34,975 bases of DNA from Lachnospiraceae bacterium (GCA_026169045.1 JAPFDH010000059.1:1-34975), one strand, 5' to 3'; shown: positions 1 to 8,307, counted from the stretch's first letter. Numbers and translations: made by a program. The notes: generated by a model not told the origin, from the letters alone.

Positions 1-42
1 AATAAAATACATTCAATCGGCTTCGCCGCAAATTTTGAGCGA

Positions 43-86
43 TTTGTCAAGTGGTTTTTGACAAAAAAGTGGGGGATTTTAATAAA
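43..86 (+). promoter_or_regulatory. Promoter of the amidase gene with overlapping inverted repeat
   Basis: A perfect -35 box TTGACA (58-63) is followed 16 nt later by TAATAA (80-85). An 8-bp inverted repeat, TTTGTCAA (43-50) and TTGACAAA (58-65) separated by 7 nt, covers the -35 box, so it could be an operator. Seen directly; promoter activity and repressor binding are inferred. Confidence 0.5.
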
Positions 87-89
87 AAA

Positions 90-128
90 GGAATCTGAAA
101 GCCTTATATTTATTGGCTTAAAGATTCC
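90..128 (+). promoter_or_regulatory. Stem-loop in the 5' leader of the amidase gene
   Basis: GGAATCT (90-96) pairs with AGATTCC (122-128), and inside it AAGCC (99-103) pairs with GGCTT (115-119). The hairpin lies between the promoter and the Shine-Dalgarno at 149-154 and has no T-run, so it is more likely an mRNA stability or translation element than a terminator. Confidence 0.4.
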
Positions 129-160
129 GAGAGATCATTACAATGAAAGGGAGGAAAATA

Positions 161-802
161 GTGAGAGAATACAGACATGGAAAAAGAAAGAGTCATGCAG
201 CGGAATGTGTGGTGATTGCTTTTATTATAGTGGTTGCCATAATTGTAGGTATGAAGGTTATGCATATTGGGCCATTTTATGAACCAGATCTTTCTGTGCC
301 TGAATGGGTGACACAAGACTTTTTAACACCAAATGAATATTCACGCCCACAAAAGCCATTGGGAAAGGTAAATAATATAGTAATTCATTATGTGGGAAAT
401 CCTGGAACGACGGCTAAAAATAATAGGGATTATTTTGAAAATTTGAAGGATACGCATACTACAAAAGCCAGCAGTCACTTTATTATTGGGCTTGAAGGTG
501 AAGTTATTCAATGTATTCCGTTGAATGAATATTCTTACGCATCCAATGATAGAAATGGTGATACAATTTCCATTGAAACATGTCATTTGGATGAATTGGG
601 ACAGTACACATCGGATACATATCAGTCCATGGTGCGTTTGTCAGCTTTTTTGTGTGATAAATATCGTTTAACAGAAGATGATTTGATTCGCCATTATGAC
701 GTTACCGGGAAATTATGTCCCAGATATTTTGTGGATCATGAAGATGCATGGCAGCAGTTTAAAAAAGATGTGGGTATTGCATTGAAAAATAAGGATTTTT
801 GA
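161..802 (+). CDS. Membrane-anchored N-acetylmuramoyl-L-alanine amidase (Amidase_2 family)
   Basis: Predicted zinc amidase that cuts the bond between N-acetylmuramic acid and L-alanine in peptidoglycan. I start it at GTG 161 because GGGAGG (149-154) sits 6 nt upstream; the in-frame ATG at 143 would lie before that ribosome site. The 213-aa protein has a basic N-terminus, one membrane segment at about residues 16-35, and an outside domain of about 140 residues. Zinc ligands of the T7 lysozyme/PGRP fold are visible: H76 (in IVIHY), H178 (in RHYDVTGK) and C186 (in KLCPRYF), with K184 at the catalytic lysine position. It has no cell-wall-binding repeats. It is monocistronic, with its own promoter and a hairpin at 862-902. 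A role in wall turnover or sporulation is inferred. Confidence 0.88.
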   Translation: MREYRHGKRKSHAAECVVIAFIIVVAIIVGMKVMHIGPFYEPDLSVPEWVTQDFLTPNEYSRPQKPLGKVNNIVIHYVGNPGTTAKNNRDYFENLKDTHTTKASSHFIIGLEGEVIQCIPLNEYSYASNDRNGDTISIETCHLDELGQYTSDTYQSMVRLSAFLCDKYRLTEDDLIRHYDVTGKLCPRYFVDHEDAWQQFKKDVGIALKNKDF

Positions 803-861
803 TCTTGTTTTTAGATCTTATGTATGAGCGCATTTTGTATAAAATAATAATATGATATAGG

Positions 862-902
862 AATCCGCCAATGGATCATTGTTGTGAACATGTTGGCGGA
901 TT
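862..902 (+). terminator. Terminator-like hairpin after the amidase gene
   Basis: AATCCGCCAA (862-871) pairs perfectly with TTGGCGGATT (893-902) around a 21-nt loop, followed by the short T-containing tract AACTTTTG. The T-run is weak. Confidence 0.55.
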
Positions 903-1112
903 AACTTTTGTACTCTCTATACGGACATTTGTCGCTAACGTAGAGAAAAAAGGAAAATGAAACTAATATTTCGTATAAATTTCTAATTGTAAAATGGAAA
1001 AAAATAAGATAAAATAGCCTAAGTCAACAAGTAGTTCTGTTTTATGAAAAAGGATGGATGTTTGAATCTGACAGGCTGCTTCCACGAGAATAAACAGAGG
1101 AGGATTTGAGAA
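903..1112 (+). promoter_or_regulatory. Intergenic region with the aminotransferase promoter
   Basis: The gene-free gap between the amidase and the aminotransferase is about 310 bases. It holds the hairpin at 862-902, an imperfect stem TCTCTA/TAGAGA near 914-945, and a promoter, TTGTAA (987-992), 17-nt spacer, TAAAAT (1010-1015). The expected leader is about 90 nt. I see no T-box or known riboswitch in it. A 21-codon ORF starts at ATG 1044 and stops at 1109, just before the aminotransferase start, but it has no ribosome site. Confidence 0.5.
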
Positions 1113-2399
1113 ATGGCATTATATCAGGAGATGAGTAAGGAAGAACTTTTGGCATTAAAAAATGAATTGGATATTCAATACAAAGAATATCAGGCAAAGG
1201 GTTTAACTTTAGATATGTCAAGAGGAAAGCCAAGTGCAGAGCAGTTGGATATTTCTATGGGAATGATGGATGTGTTAAACAGCAATTCAGATTTAACATG
1301 TGAAGATGGAACAGATTGCCGTAATTATGGTGTACTTGATGGGATTTCTGAAGCAAAGGAACTGTTGGCAGATATGATTGAAGTACATCCGGATAATATA
1401 ATTATCTATGGAAATTCTAGTTTGAACGTGATGTATGATACCATTTCTCGTTCAATGACCCATGGAGTAATGGGAAATACGCCATGGTGTAAATTGGATA
1501 AAGTAAAATTCCTTTGTCCAGTACCGGGATATGACAGACATTTTGCCATAACAGAATATTTTGGAATAGAGATGATTAACGTTCCTATGACTCCTGAAGG
1601 TCCGGACATGGACATGGTTGAGCGTCTGGTTGCTGAAGATGATGCTATAAAGGGTATTTGGTGTGTACCTAAATACTCTAATCCGCAAGGGATTACGTAT
1701 TCGGATGAAACGGTTCGTCGTTTTGCAAGATTAAAACCAGCAGCAAAAGATTTCCGTATTTATTGGGATAATGCATATGGTGTGCATCATTTATATGATC
1801 ATGATCAGGATTATCTGATTGAAATCATTGCGGAATGTAAGAGAGCAGGAAATCCGGATATGGTATATAAATTCTGTTCTACATCAAAAATTAGTTTTCC
1901 GGGTTCCGGTGTTGCTGCCGTGGCAGCATCGCCCAATAATTTAGTAGATATAAAGAAACAGTTGAAAATTCAGACAATTGGACATGATAAGGTAAATCAA
2001 TTACGTCACGTTCGCTTTTACAAGGATATTCATGGAATGATTGAGCATATGAGATTACATGCCAATATTTTAAGACCGAAATTTGAATTGGTATTAAATA
2101 TTTTAGATCAAGAGTTAGGAGATTGCGGAATTGGTTCCTGGACAAGACCAAAGGGCGGATATTTCATTTCTTTTGATGCCATGGAAGGATGTGCAAAGGC
2201 TATTGTAGCAAAAGCAAAGAAAGCTGGCGTAGTGATGACACCAGCAGGTGCCACATATCCATATGGGAAGGATCCTATGGATAGCAATATAAGAATTGCA
2301 CCGACATATCCGCCAATTAGTGAATTGGAAGTCGCTGCAAAGCTGTTTGCATTATGTGTTAAGTTGGTTAGTGTAGAGAAGATATTGGAGTCAAAATAA
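1113..2399 (+). CDS. Aspartate aminotransferase-like PLP enzyme (PF12897 type)
   Basis: A 428-aa fold-type I PLP aminotransferase. The N-terminal stretch with LDMSRGKPS, the WCVPKYSNPQG loop, YWDNAYGVHHLY (PLP-binding Asp and Tyr) and the Schiff-base lysine K259 in STSKISFPGSG are all present. These motifs fit the divergent aspartate aminotransferase subgroup known from actinobacteria and clostridia, which differs from classical AspC. The likely reaction is transfer between aspartate or alanine and 2-oxoglutarate; the true substrate cannot be read from sequence. Start ATG 1113 has AGAGGAGG (1096-1103) 9 nt upstream. It has its own promoter and a strong terminator. Confidence 0.88.
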   Translation: MALYQEMSKEELLALKNELDIQYKEYQAKGLTLDMSRGKPSAEQLDISMGMMDVLNSNSDLTCEDGTDCRNYGVLDGISEAKELLADMIEVHPDNIIIYGNSSLNVMYDTISRSMTHGVMGNTPWCKLDKVKFLCPVPGYDRHFAITEYFGIEMINVPMTPEGPDMDMVERLVAEDDAIKGIWCVPKYSNPQGITYSDETVRRFARLKPAAKDFRIYWDNAYGVHHLYDHDQDYLIEIIAECKRAGNPDMVYKFCSTSKISFPGSGVAAVAASPNNLVDIKKQLKIQTIGHDKVNQLRHVRFYKDIHGMIEHMRLHANILRPKFELVLNILDQELGDCGIGSWTRPKGGYFISFDAMEGCAKAIVAKAKKAGVVMTPAGATYPYGKDPMDSNIRIAPTYPPISELEVAAKLFALCVKLVSVEKILESK

Positions 2400-2412
2400 A
2401 GGGTTCTGGAAG

Positions 2413-2459
2413 AAGGGATTCCTCATGGTATTAGATACCTTTGAGGAATCCCTTTTTTT
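2413..2459 (+). terminator. Intrinsic terminator of the aminotransferase gene
   Basis: A 13-bp perfect stem, AAGGGATTCCTCA (2413-2425) with TGAGGAATCCCTT (2442-2454), runs into a seven-T tract. Confidence 0.93.
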
Positions 2460-2517
2460 CTTTCATATGGATTTCAATATATGAAATGATTAGTAGGAAA
2501 AAAGAATAAAAAAAATA

Positions 2518-2545
2518 TTGCATTTTCTGTAATTGTGAGTAAAAT
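2518..2545 (+). promoter_or_regulatory. Promoter of the YitT-like gene
   Basis: TTGCAT (2518-2523), 16-nt spacer, TAAAAT (2540-2545). Transcription would start near 2552, so the in-frame GTG at 2535 lies in the promoter and cannot be the start codon. Confidence 0.6.
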
Positions 2546-2567
2546 AAGGGATGGGGTGAAAGAAAAA

Positions 2568-3266
2568 ATGTCTATGAATGGTATGAAAAAATGGAGAGGG
2601 GAATGGGAAAACCTGAAAAAAACGGCTTCAGGTAATATGCAGTCGATATTTAAAATTATCATAGGAAATCTATTGATTACGTTTGCATATGCATTTTTTA
2701 CTGTGCCAAATCACATTATAAATGGTGGAGTTACATCATTTGCGATGGTAGTACAAAATTATTTGCCGTTTGCGATCAGTACAATAACGAATGTGTTTGT
2801 AGTGATCCTGCTTTTCATTAGCTACATATTTTTAGGAAAAGCATTTTTAATTAAATCTCTGTTGAGCAGCGTGTGCTATATGTTTTTTTTCAGTACATTT
2901 AATGTGATACATAATTATTTTTCTATTCCAATTGTGCTGCCAGTATCAGTGATAGTTGCCAGTGTGCTGGTCGGGACAGGATATTTTTTTTGCTTAAATG
3001 CCGGAGCGTCTGCGGTAGGATTTGATGTAATAGCATTGGTTATTCATAAGAAACATTCCAAAGCAGATGTGGCTCTTACTATGCGTTATATTAATTATGG
3101 AGTTTTATTATTGGGGATTATCGCATATGGTATTTGGGCTGTAGTAATTGGTATCGTATTTACGTATCTTCAGACTGCTGTTCTCGGAATACTTTTCAAG
3201 AAAAAAGAACGGGAAGTGGCAAAGAAGAAAACGGGAAGTGATGTAGAAAAGACAAAAGTGGACTGA
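2568..3266 (+). CDS. YitT family membrane protein
   Basis: An integral membrane protein with about five or six hydrophobic segments, recognised from features such as GNLLITFAYAFFTVPNHIINGGVTS near the N-terminus and LNAGASAVGFDVIALV in the middle. It resembles the YitT/DUF161 membrane domain but ends in a basic tail (KKKEREVAKKK) and lacks the DUF2179 cytosolic domain that many YitT proteins carry. The molecular function of the family is not established. The start is chosen at ATG 2568 (232 aa) because 2535 lies inside the promoter; GGGGTG (2553-2558) is a weak ribosome site, and ATGs at 2574 and 2583 are alternatives. A monocistronic unit is likely. Confidence 0.75.
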   Translation: MSMNGMKKWRGEWENLKKTASGNMQSIFKIIIGNLLITFAYAFFTVPNHIINGGVTSFAMVVQNYLPFAISTITNVFVVILLFISYIFLGKAFLIKSLLSSVCYMFFFSTFNVIHNYFSIPIVLPVSVIVASVLVGTGYFFCLNAGASAVGFDVIALVIHKKHSKADVALTMRYINYGVLLLGIIAYGIWAVVIGIVFTYLQTAVLGILFKKKEREVAKKKTGSDVEKTKVD

Positions 3267-3348
3267 AAACAATAGTAAGAATAGAACATGTTAAAAATGC
3301 TGTTCAGTAAAACAAAAAATGGAATTGACATGTTGAAGGAGAAGGAAA

Positions 3349-4494
3349 ATGAGCGGAGTAGAACAGAGAAAACATTGGATTGAAGCGATGACAAAAATCG
3401 CAAGACCGGTATTGGAAGCTTTGAGTCAGGAAAAATTAAAGGAAACGTTACCACAGGATTTGAATCCGCAACGATTTACGTTTGCACCGTTGGAGGCTTT
3501 TGGAAGAACCATGTGTGGAATTGCACCATGGCTGGAAGCAGAAGGATTGAGCAAAGAAGAAAAGGAATTACAGGATGAGTTTCGCAAATTGGCATTGATT
3601 GGTTTAGATAAGGCAACAGATCCAAAATCCAAAGATTTTATGGTATTTGATCGTGATGGTCAGCCTTTGGTAGATGCAGCATTTTTATCACATGCCTTAA
3701 TTCGCGCGCCAAAGCAACTGATTGATGCGTTGGATGAAAGGGTAAAAGACAATTTGATTGCAGCCTTGCGATCTTCCAGAAAAATTATTCCCGGACCGAA
3801 TAATTGGATATTCTTTGCTGCTATGGTGGAGACTGCTTTATATCGTTTGGGCGTAGATGACTATGATAAACTGAGAATTGTGTATGCAACAAGAACATTT
3901 GTAGATTGGTATAAAGGTGACGGATTATACGGGGATGGTGCTGCATTTCATTGGGATTACTATAATAGTTTCGTGATTCAGCCAATGTATGTGGACATAG
4001 TAAAAACATTTGCTCCGATAATGGATGAAATTGCAGTTTTGGAACCAACGGTACAAAAGAGGGCTACTCGCTATGCTTCCATATTGGAACGATTGATTGG
4101 ACAGGATGGGACGTATCCGATTATCGGAAGATCTATTTGTTATCGCTTTGGTGCTTTCCAGTTATTATCACAGGCATCATTGGAGCATTTTTTGGAAAAA
4201 GATGTTAAGCCTCAGCAGGTTCGCTGTGCTTTGACAGCAGTCATTACAAGAATTATGTCCAGTGATACAATGTTTGATGAAAACGGATGGTTACGTCCAG
4301 GGGTATTTGGATACCAGCCGGATCTTGCAGAAATGTATATTAACCGCGGAAGTTTGTATTTATGTTGTTCCGTATTTTTAGCATTGGGATTAAATGAGCA
4401 GGATCCATTTTGGTCTGAAGAGGATGCTGATTGGACAGCAAAAAAGATTTGGAATGGCGAAAATATGATGTTAGATCACGCCATTGCCGATTGA
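3349..4494 (+). CDS. DUF2264 domain-containing protein
   Basis: A soluble 381-aa protein with no signal peptide or membrane segment. The N-terminal FAPLEAFGRTMCGIAPWLE, the central GPNNWIFFAAMVE, GLYGDGAAFHWDYYNSFVIQPM and GRSICYRFGAFQ, and the C-terminal WLRPGVFGYQP are hallmarks of DUF2264. The repeated helical pattern suggests an alpha/alpha toroid as in unsaturated glycosyl hydrolases, so a role in breakdown of a plant or host polysaccharide is plausible but unproven. Start ATG 3349 has a good GAAGGAGAAGG ribosome site. The upstream gap (3267-3348) has a small stem (GAACA/TGTTC) but no clear promoter, so it may be transcribed with the YitT gene. Confidence 0.85.
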   Translation: MSGVEQRKHWIEAMTKIARPVLEALSQEKLKETLPQDLNPQRFTFAPLEAFGRTMCGIAPWLEAEGLSKEEKELQDEFRKLALIGLDKATDPKSKDFMVFDRDGQPLVDAAFLSHALIRAPKQLIDALDERVKDNLIAALRSSRKIIPGPNNWIFFAAMVETALYRLGVDDYDKLRIVYATRTFVDWYKGDGLYGDGAAFHWDYYNSFVIQPMYVDIVKTFAPIMDEIAVLEPTVQKRATRYASILERLIGQDGTYPIIGRSICYRFGAFQLLSQASLEHFLEKDVKPQQVRCALTAVITRIMSSDTMFDENGWLRPGVFGYQPDLAEMYINRGSLYLCCSVFLALGLNEQDPFWSEEDADWTAKKIWNGENMMLDHAIAD

Positions 4495-4511
4495 AAATAA
4501 TATGTCAACGA

Positions 4512-4600
4512 TGAGAAACACGCTTTGCGAGTTTCTCACGTTCGCGGACAGTCGCCGTATGCGGCGTATACAAGCATTCGCACACGGCTCGTTGTCTGCG
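4512..4600. repeat. GC-rich double-hairpin element (candidate dispersed repeat)
   Basis: Two structures stand out from the AT-rich surroundings. The first is TGAGAAAC (4512-4519)/GTTTCTCA (4531-4538) with an inner CGC-TTT-GCG. The second is CGCGGACA (4543-4550) with TGTCTGCG (4593-4600), one G-U pair, enclosing CGCCG-tatg-CGGCG (4553-4566). No ORF uses it. It looks like a miniature palindromic intergenic repeat; other copies cannot be checked within this window. Confidence 0.5.
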
Positions 4601-4613
4601 CGTAAATAAAAAG

Positions 4614-4658
4614 CGAACCTTTTTGTCTGGATATAAACAGACAAGAAGGTTCGTTTTT
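4614..4658. terminator. Bidirectional terminator between DUF2264 and nhaC genes
   Basis: A 16-bp stem with one wobble pair (4614-4629 with 4638-4653) is followed by TTTTT on the plus strand and by a T-rich run on the minus strand. It sits between the convergent ends of the DUF2264 and antiporter genes and can serve both. Confidence 0.88.
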
Positions 4659-4730
4659 GATTTGAAAGAAACCAGCTGTATTTGAAAAAAGATTGGCCTT
4701 TCGTTTTAGGTATTTGTATTGTTATAGGGG

Positions 4731-6218
4731 CTATTCTTGATGCTGCAGTTTTTTATAAAGAAAGAAAAATAAAATCAATTCACAGCAAATGCCACTCAGC
4801 AGACCAATCCATCCATTTTGAAAAATGCCAGAGGCCAGGAATCCGATTACACAACAGCCAGCCACACACATTGCATAAGGGATTTGCGTGGATACATGAT
4901 TAATGTGTTTACATTGTGCACCGGCTGAAGCCAGGATTGTAGTATCAGAAATAGGTGAAATATGATCTCCGCATACTGCCCCCGATAAAATAGCAGCTAC
5001 ACTGATCACCAACATGGAATTGGAGCTGCCAAATATAGCTACTGCAATGGGGATCAGAATACCAAAGGTTCCCCAGGAGGTTCCTGTAGCAAAGGCCAAA
5101 CCAGAAGCAATTAAAAAGAAAAGAACAGGGAGTACAGTACCTACAGCAGAGTCTACATTAATAATCGAGCTGACAAAACCGCCAATATTCAGATAAGCAT
5201 CTCCGCAGATTCCTGAGAGTGTCCATGCGAGACAAAGTATCATAATAGCAGGCGTCATTGCCTTAAATCCTTCTACCAAACTTTCACAAAACTGTGTAAA
5301 AGTAAGGACACGTCTTGGAAGATAAAGAATAAAAGTAAAAATTAATGTAAAGAAAGATCCAAGAACAAGACTTTGTGCAGAAGAGCAATTGGCGAATGCA
5401 TCTGCAACTCCAATTCCGTTTCCACTAAACAATCCACCGGTATAAAGCATGGCTGTAATACAGGAAATAATCAATACTATAATAGGGAGAGTCAAATCAA
5501 TTACCCGTCCTTTACCGATAATGGGAATTTCAGAAGAAGTTCCTTCAGATTCCGAGGCGGATAAGGAGGCTTCATAAGATTTCATTTTAGAAAAATCCTT
5601 GTTGATCCATATCATAAAAATCAGAAATAGTATTGTGAGAAGAGCATACAAATTAAAGGGAATGGTTTCCAAAAACAAGCGGAATCCGTCAATGTCGCTA
5701 TTTTCAGGTAGAGAAGATCCGACAGCAGCAGCCCAGCTGGATATAGGAGCAATAATGCAAATAGGAGCAGCTGTGGCATCAATAATATAAGCCAGTTTGG
5801 TACGTGTGACATGGTATTTGTCGGTTACAGGGCGCATGACAGTGCCGACAGTCAAACAATTAAAATAATCATCGACAAAGATCAGTGCTCCAAGACAAGA
5901 GGTTGCTGCCAGAGCTCCCCTTTTGCTTCGGATTCGTTTTGAAGCCCAGTTTCCATAAGCTCTGGAGGCTCCCGATTTCGTTATGAGAGAGACGAGAATG
6001 CCAAGTAAAACCAAGAAAATTAAAATATAGGTATTATCCCCGATTTTTTCTGACATAATTGAAAAAGTAGTTTCTGTTGCGGCCACTGGATTCCAATTAA
6101 CAAACATAAGCGCACCAGCAAAAATTCCAATTAGAAGTGAAACATAAACTTCTTTTGTGATTAAAGCCAATACAATAGCAATAATGGGAGGAAGCAGTGA
6201 CCAAATTGTTGCTTCCAT
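4731..6218 (-). CDS. nhaC: NhaC family Na+/H+ antiporter
   Basis: A polytopic membrane transporter of 495 aa with about 11-12 hydrophobic segments. Features of the NhaC family include the N-terminal LLPPIIAIVLALITKEVYVSLLIGI, GALIFVDDYFNCLTVGTVMRPVTDKY (acidic pair and Asn in the membrane), ATAAPICIIAPISSWAA, and the C-terminal FATGTSWGTFGILIP and SGAVCGDHISPISDTTILAS. It probably exchanges Na+ for H+, but relatives exchange organic acids or amino acids, so the substrate is open. The start is placed at the eighth codon of the longest frame (ATG ending at 6218), where AGGAAAGG lies 7 nt upstream. A strong promoter lies about 120 nt upstream on the same strand. Confidence 0.88.
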   Translation of the reverse strand: MEATIWSLLPPIIAIVLALITKEVYVSLLIGIFAGALMFVNWNPVAATETTFSIMSEKIGDNTYILIFLVLLGILVSLITKSGASRAYGNWASKRIRSKRGALAATSCLGALIFVDDYFNCLTVGTVMRPVTDKYHVTRTKLAYIIDATAAPICIIAPISSWAAAVGSSLPENSDIDGFRLFLETIPFNLYALLTILFLIFMIWINKDFSKMKSYEASLSASESEGTSSEIPIIGKGRVIDLTLPIIVLIISCITAMLYTGGLFSGNGIGVADAFANCSSAQSLVLGSFFTLIFTFILYLPRRVLTFTQFCESLVEGFKAMTPAIMILCLAWTLSGICGDAYLNIGGFVSSIINVDSAVGTVLPVLFFLIASGLAFATGTSWGTFGILIPIAVAIFGSSNSMLVISVAAILSGAVCGDHISPISDTTILASAGAQCKHINHVSTQIPYAMCVAGCCVIGFLASGIFQNGWIGLLSGICCELILFFFLYKKLQHQE

Positions 6219-6340
6219 AATACATCCTTTCCTGTACACATAAATAATCGAAGATATAAATGTCTTAATTTATGTGAGTCGAAATACATATTTCTCCGAA
6301 AAATTTGGTGATTTAAGTGCACATATCTATATTCGGATTA

Positions 6341-6368
6341 ATTATATAATATCCTGCAAAACAGTCAA
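6341..6368 (-). promoter_or_regulatory. Promoter of nhaC
   Basis: On the minus strand, TTGACT (6368-6363), 16-nt spacer, TATAAT (6346-6341). The transcript should begin near 6334, leaving a leader of about 115 nt before the start codon. I do not recognise a riboswitch in that leader. Confidence 0.82.
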
Positions 6369-6423
6369 GCAATTTGTGACAATAAAACAAAAACAAAATG
6401 GGGAAGCAAATAGAGAGCGAATA

Positions 6424-6432
6424 TGGTATAAT
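6424..6432 (+). promoter_or_regulatory. Extended -10 promoter element upstream of the GH2 gene
   Basis: TGG-TATAAT (6424-6432) is a consensus extended -10. No good -35 is seen, which extended -10 promoters can tolerate. With the minus-strand nhaC promoter this accounts for the divergent gap 6219-6535. Confidence 0.6.
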
Positions 6433-6535
6433 AAATAGAATAGTTATACATTCAATAATAATGCGGATATAGTATTTTTAAGAGATATTATGAAAGAATA
6501 GAGGAAATATGGTATAGGATGGAAGAAGGTGAATT

Positions 6536-8269
6536 ATGGAAAGATTAAGGACTGTATGGGGAGAAACCTTTGATGCAAATCATGTACTACCGGAATATCC
6601 CCGTCCTGCAATGAAAAGGGAAAGTTTTTATAATTTAAATGGATATTGGGAATATGCTTTTACAAAAAAGTGTGTATTTCCAAAGTCATATGAAGGCAAG
6701 ATTGTAGTTCCTTTTTCACCGGAAAGTGTATTGTCCGGGGTGGGGCGTCAGTTAAAGCCGAATGAATATTTGTGGTATAGGAGATTCCTTCCTAAAATAA
6801 AAAAAGAAGATTATGGCAAGCGTATTCTCCTCCATTTTGGTGCTGTGGATCAGGCTTGCAGGGTATGGATTAATAGAAAATTTGCCGGACATCATGAAGG
6901 TGGATATCTACCGTTTACGATAGATATTACTTCATTTGTAAAGGAAGAATCTATGGAACTGATAGTGGCAGTGCGGGATTTGTCTGATACTTCTTATCAT
7001 GCCAGAGGAAAGCAGAAGTTAAAGGCGGGAGGAATGTTTTATACGGCGCAAAGTGGTATATGGCAGACGGTATGGATGGAATGTGTGCCTGAAAACTATA
7101 TAAAACAGGTACTATGTATTCCTCTGTATGATGAAAAGCGGGTAGATTTTACAGTTATTACAAAGGAAAAAGAACCTGTTGAAATTTGTATAAGAGGAGA
7201 AGAAAAAAAACAATCCTATGGATGGACAAATTCTGTAATATCGGTTTCATTTGATATGATTCATGCATGGTCTCCGGAAGACCCATGGTTATATGATGTG
7301 ACGATTAGTACTAAAAACGATAAGATAGATACTTATTTTGCAATGCGGGTATTTTCGGTCGAGAAAAATGAGAGAGGAATTCCGGTTTTGTGTCTGAATC
7401 ATATTCCATACTATCAGAAAGGGATTTTGGATCAGGGATATTGGTCAGATGGACTTTATACACCACCCAGCGATGCTGCTATGATTTATGATATTGTAAA
7501 AATGAAGCAATTGGGATTTTGTATGATACGAAAACATTTGAAGATAGAGTCTCAGCGTTGGTATTATCATTGTGACCGTTTGGGAATGATTGTATGGCAG
7601 GATATGGTAAATGGAGGCGAAGCATATCATCATTGGTTTGTAACATATGCGGCAACGTTGTTTGAACAGTTTGGAATACATATTGGGGATAAGCATGCTT
7701 ATTTGTTATCACGGAGAATAAAAAATGGAAAAAAGGAGTTTTGTCGTGATATGAAAAAAACCATTCAGACATTGAGTATACATCCAAGTATTGCCGTTTG
7801 GGTGATTTTCAATGAGGGATGGGGACAGTTTGAAACCAAACGTTTAACGGAAATGGTTCGAAGGCTGGATCCCCTTCGATTGATCGATTCTTCCAGTGGA
7901 TGGTTTGATCAGGGATGTGGAGATTTTCAGAGTCGGCATCATTATTTTTTCCGTTTATGGTTTCGAAAAAAGGATCAGCGTGCCAAGGTTTTGTCAGAGT
8001 ACGGCGGGTATTGTCTGGAAATAGCGGGACATACGGAAAAAGAAAAAAAATATGGATATCGGTTTTATACCACAATTAAAGCATTTTGTGAGGCATTTGA
8101 TAAGAAAGAAAAGGAATTGGAGGAAGTGTGGAAGGAACAAGGACTTAGTGCCGCAGTGTATACACAGCTTTCTGATGTAGAGGGAGAGGTAAACGGGATT
8201 TTAACTTATGACAGAAAAGTGTGTAAATATGTAGAAAAAGAGAAACGGGATGAACGGTGTATTAGATGA
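6536..8269 (+). CDS. Glycoside hydrolase family 2 protein
   Basis: A 577-aa cytoplasmic exo-glycosidase-like protein without a signal peptide. The domain order is a GH2 sugar-binding jelly roll (about 25-185, with YLWYRRFLPK, WINRKFAGHHEGGYLPF and SGIWQTVWME), an immunoglobulin-like domain (about 190-275), and a TIM barrel (about 280-570). The acid/base is E427 in VIFNEGWGQFET and the nucleophile is E488 in VLSEYGGY. Family members cleave beta-galactosides, beta-glucuronides or beta-mannosides. The lack of the beta-galactosidase or uidA signature loops prevents naming the sugar. Start ATG 6536 has GAAGG 6-7 nt upstream. It has its own promoter; no transporter gene is adjacent. Confidence 0.88.
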   Translation: MERLRTVWGETFDANHVLPEYPRPAMKRESFYNLNGYWEYAFTKKCVFPKSYEGKIVVPFSPESVLSGVGRQLKPNEYLWYRRFLPKIKKEDYGKRILLHFGAVDQACRVWINRKFAGHHEGGYLPFTIDITSFVKEESMELIVAVRDLSDTSYHARGKQKLKAGGMFYTAQSGIWQTVWMECVPENYIKQVLCIPLYDEKRVDFTVITKEKEPVEICIRGEEKKQSYGWTNSVISVSFDMIHAWSPEDPWLYDVTISTKNDKIDTYFAMRVFSVEKNERGIPVLCLNHIPYYQKGILDQGYWSDGLYTPPSDAAMIYDIVKMKQLGFCMIRKHLKIESQRWYYHCDRLGMIVWQDMVNGGEAYHHWFVTYAATLFEQFGIHIGDKHAYLLSRRIKNGKKEFCRDMKKTIQTLSIHPSIAVWVIFNEGWGQFETKRLTEMVRRLDPLRLIDSSSGWFDQGCGDFQSRHHYFFRLWFRKKDQRAKVLSEYGGYCLEIAGHTEKEKKYGYRFYTTIKAFCEAFDKKEKELEEVWKEQGLSAAVYTQLSDVEGEVNGILTYDRKVCKYVEKEKRDERCIR

Positions 8270-8307
8270 TATATGGGAAGGTATAGGGGGAAAGTAGGAA
8301 ATGGGGC

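Noticed and set aside
29-40. Possible gene or partial CDS at the left edge of the window
   Set aside because: The first 142 bases have no sustained frame; they hold a promoter, an inverted repeat and a leader hairpin.
143-160. ATG 143 as amidase start
   Set aside because: Its upstream sequence has no ribosome site, whereas GGGAGG at 149-154 is ideally placed for GTG 161.
6219-6340. Riboswitch in the nhaC leader
   Set aside because: About 115 nt is long enough, but I could not fold it into any known class or find conserved riboswitch cores, and there is no terminator-antiterminator pair.
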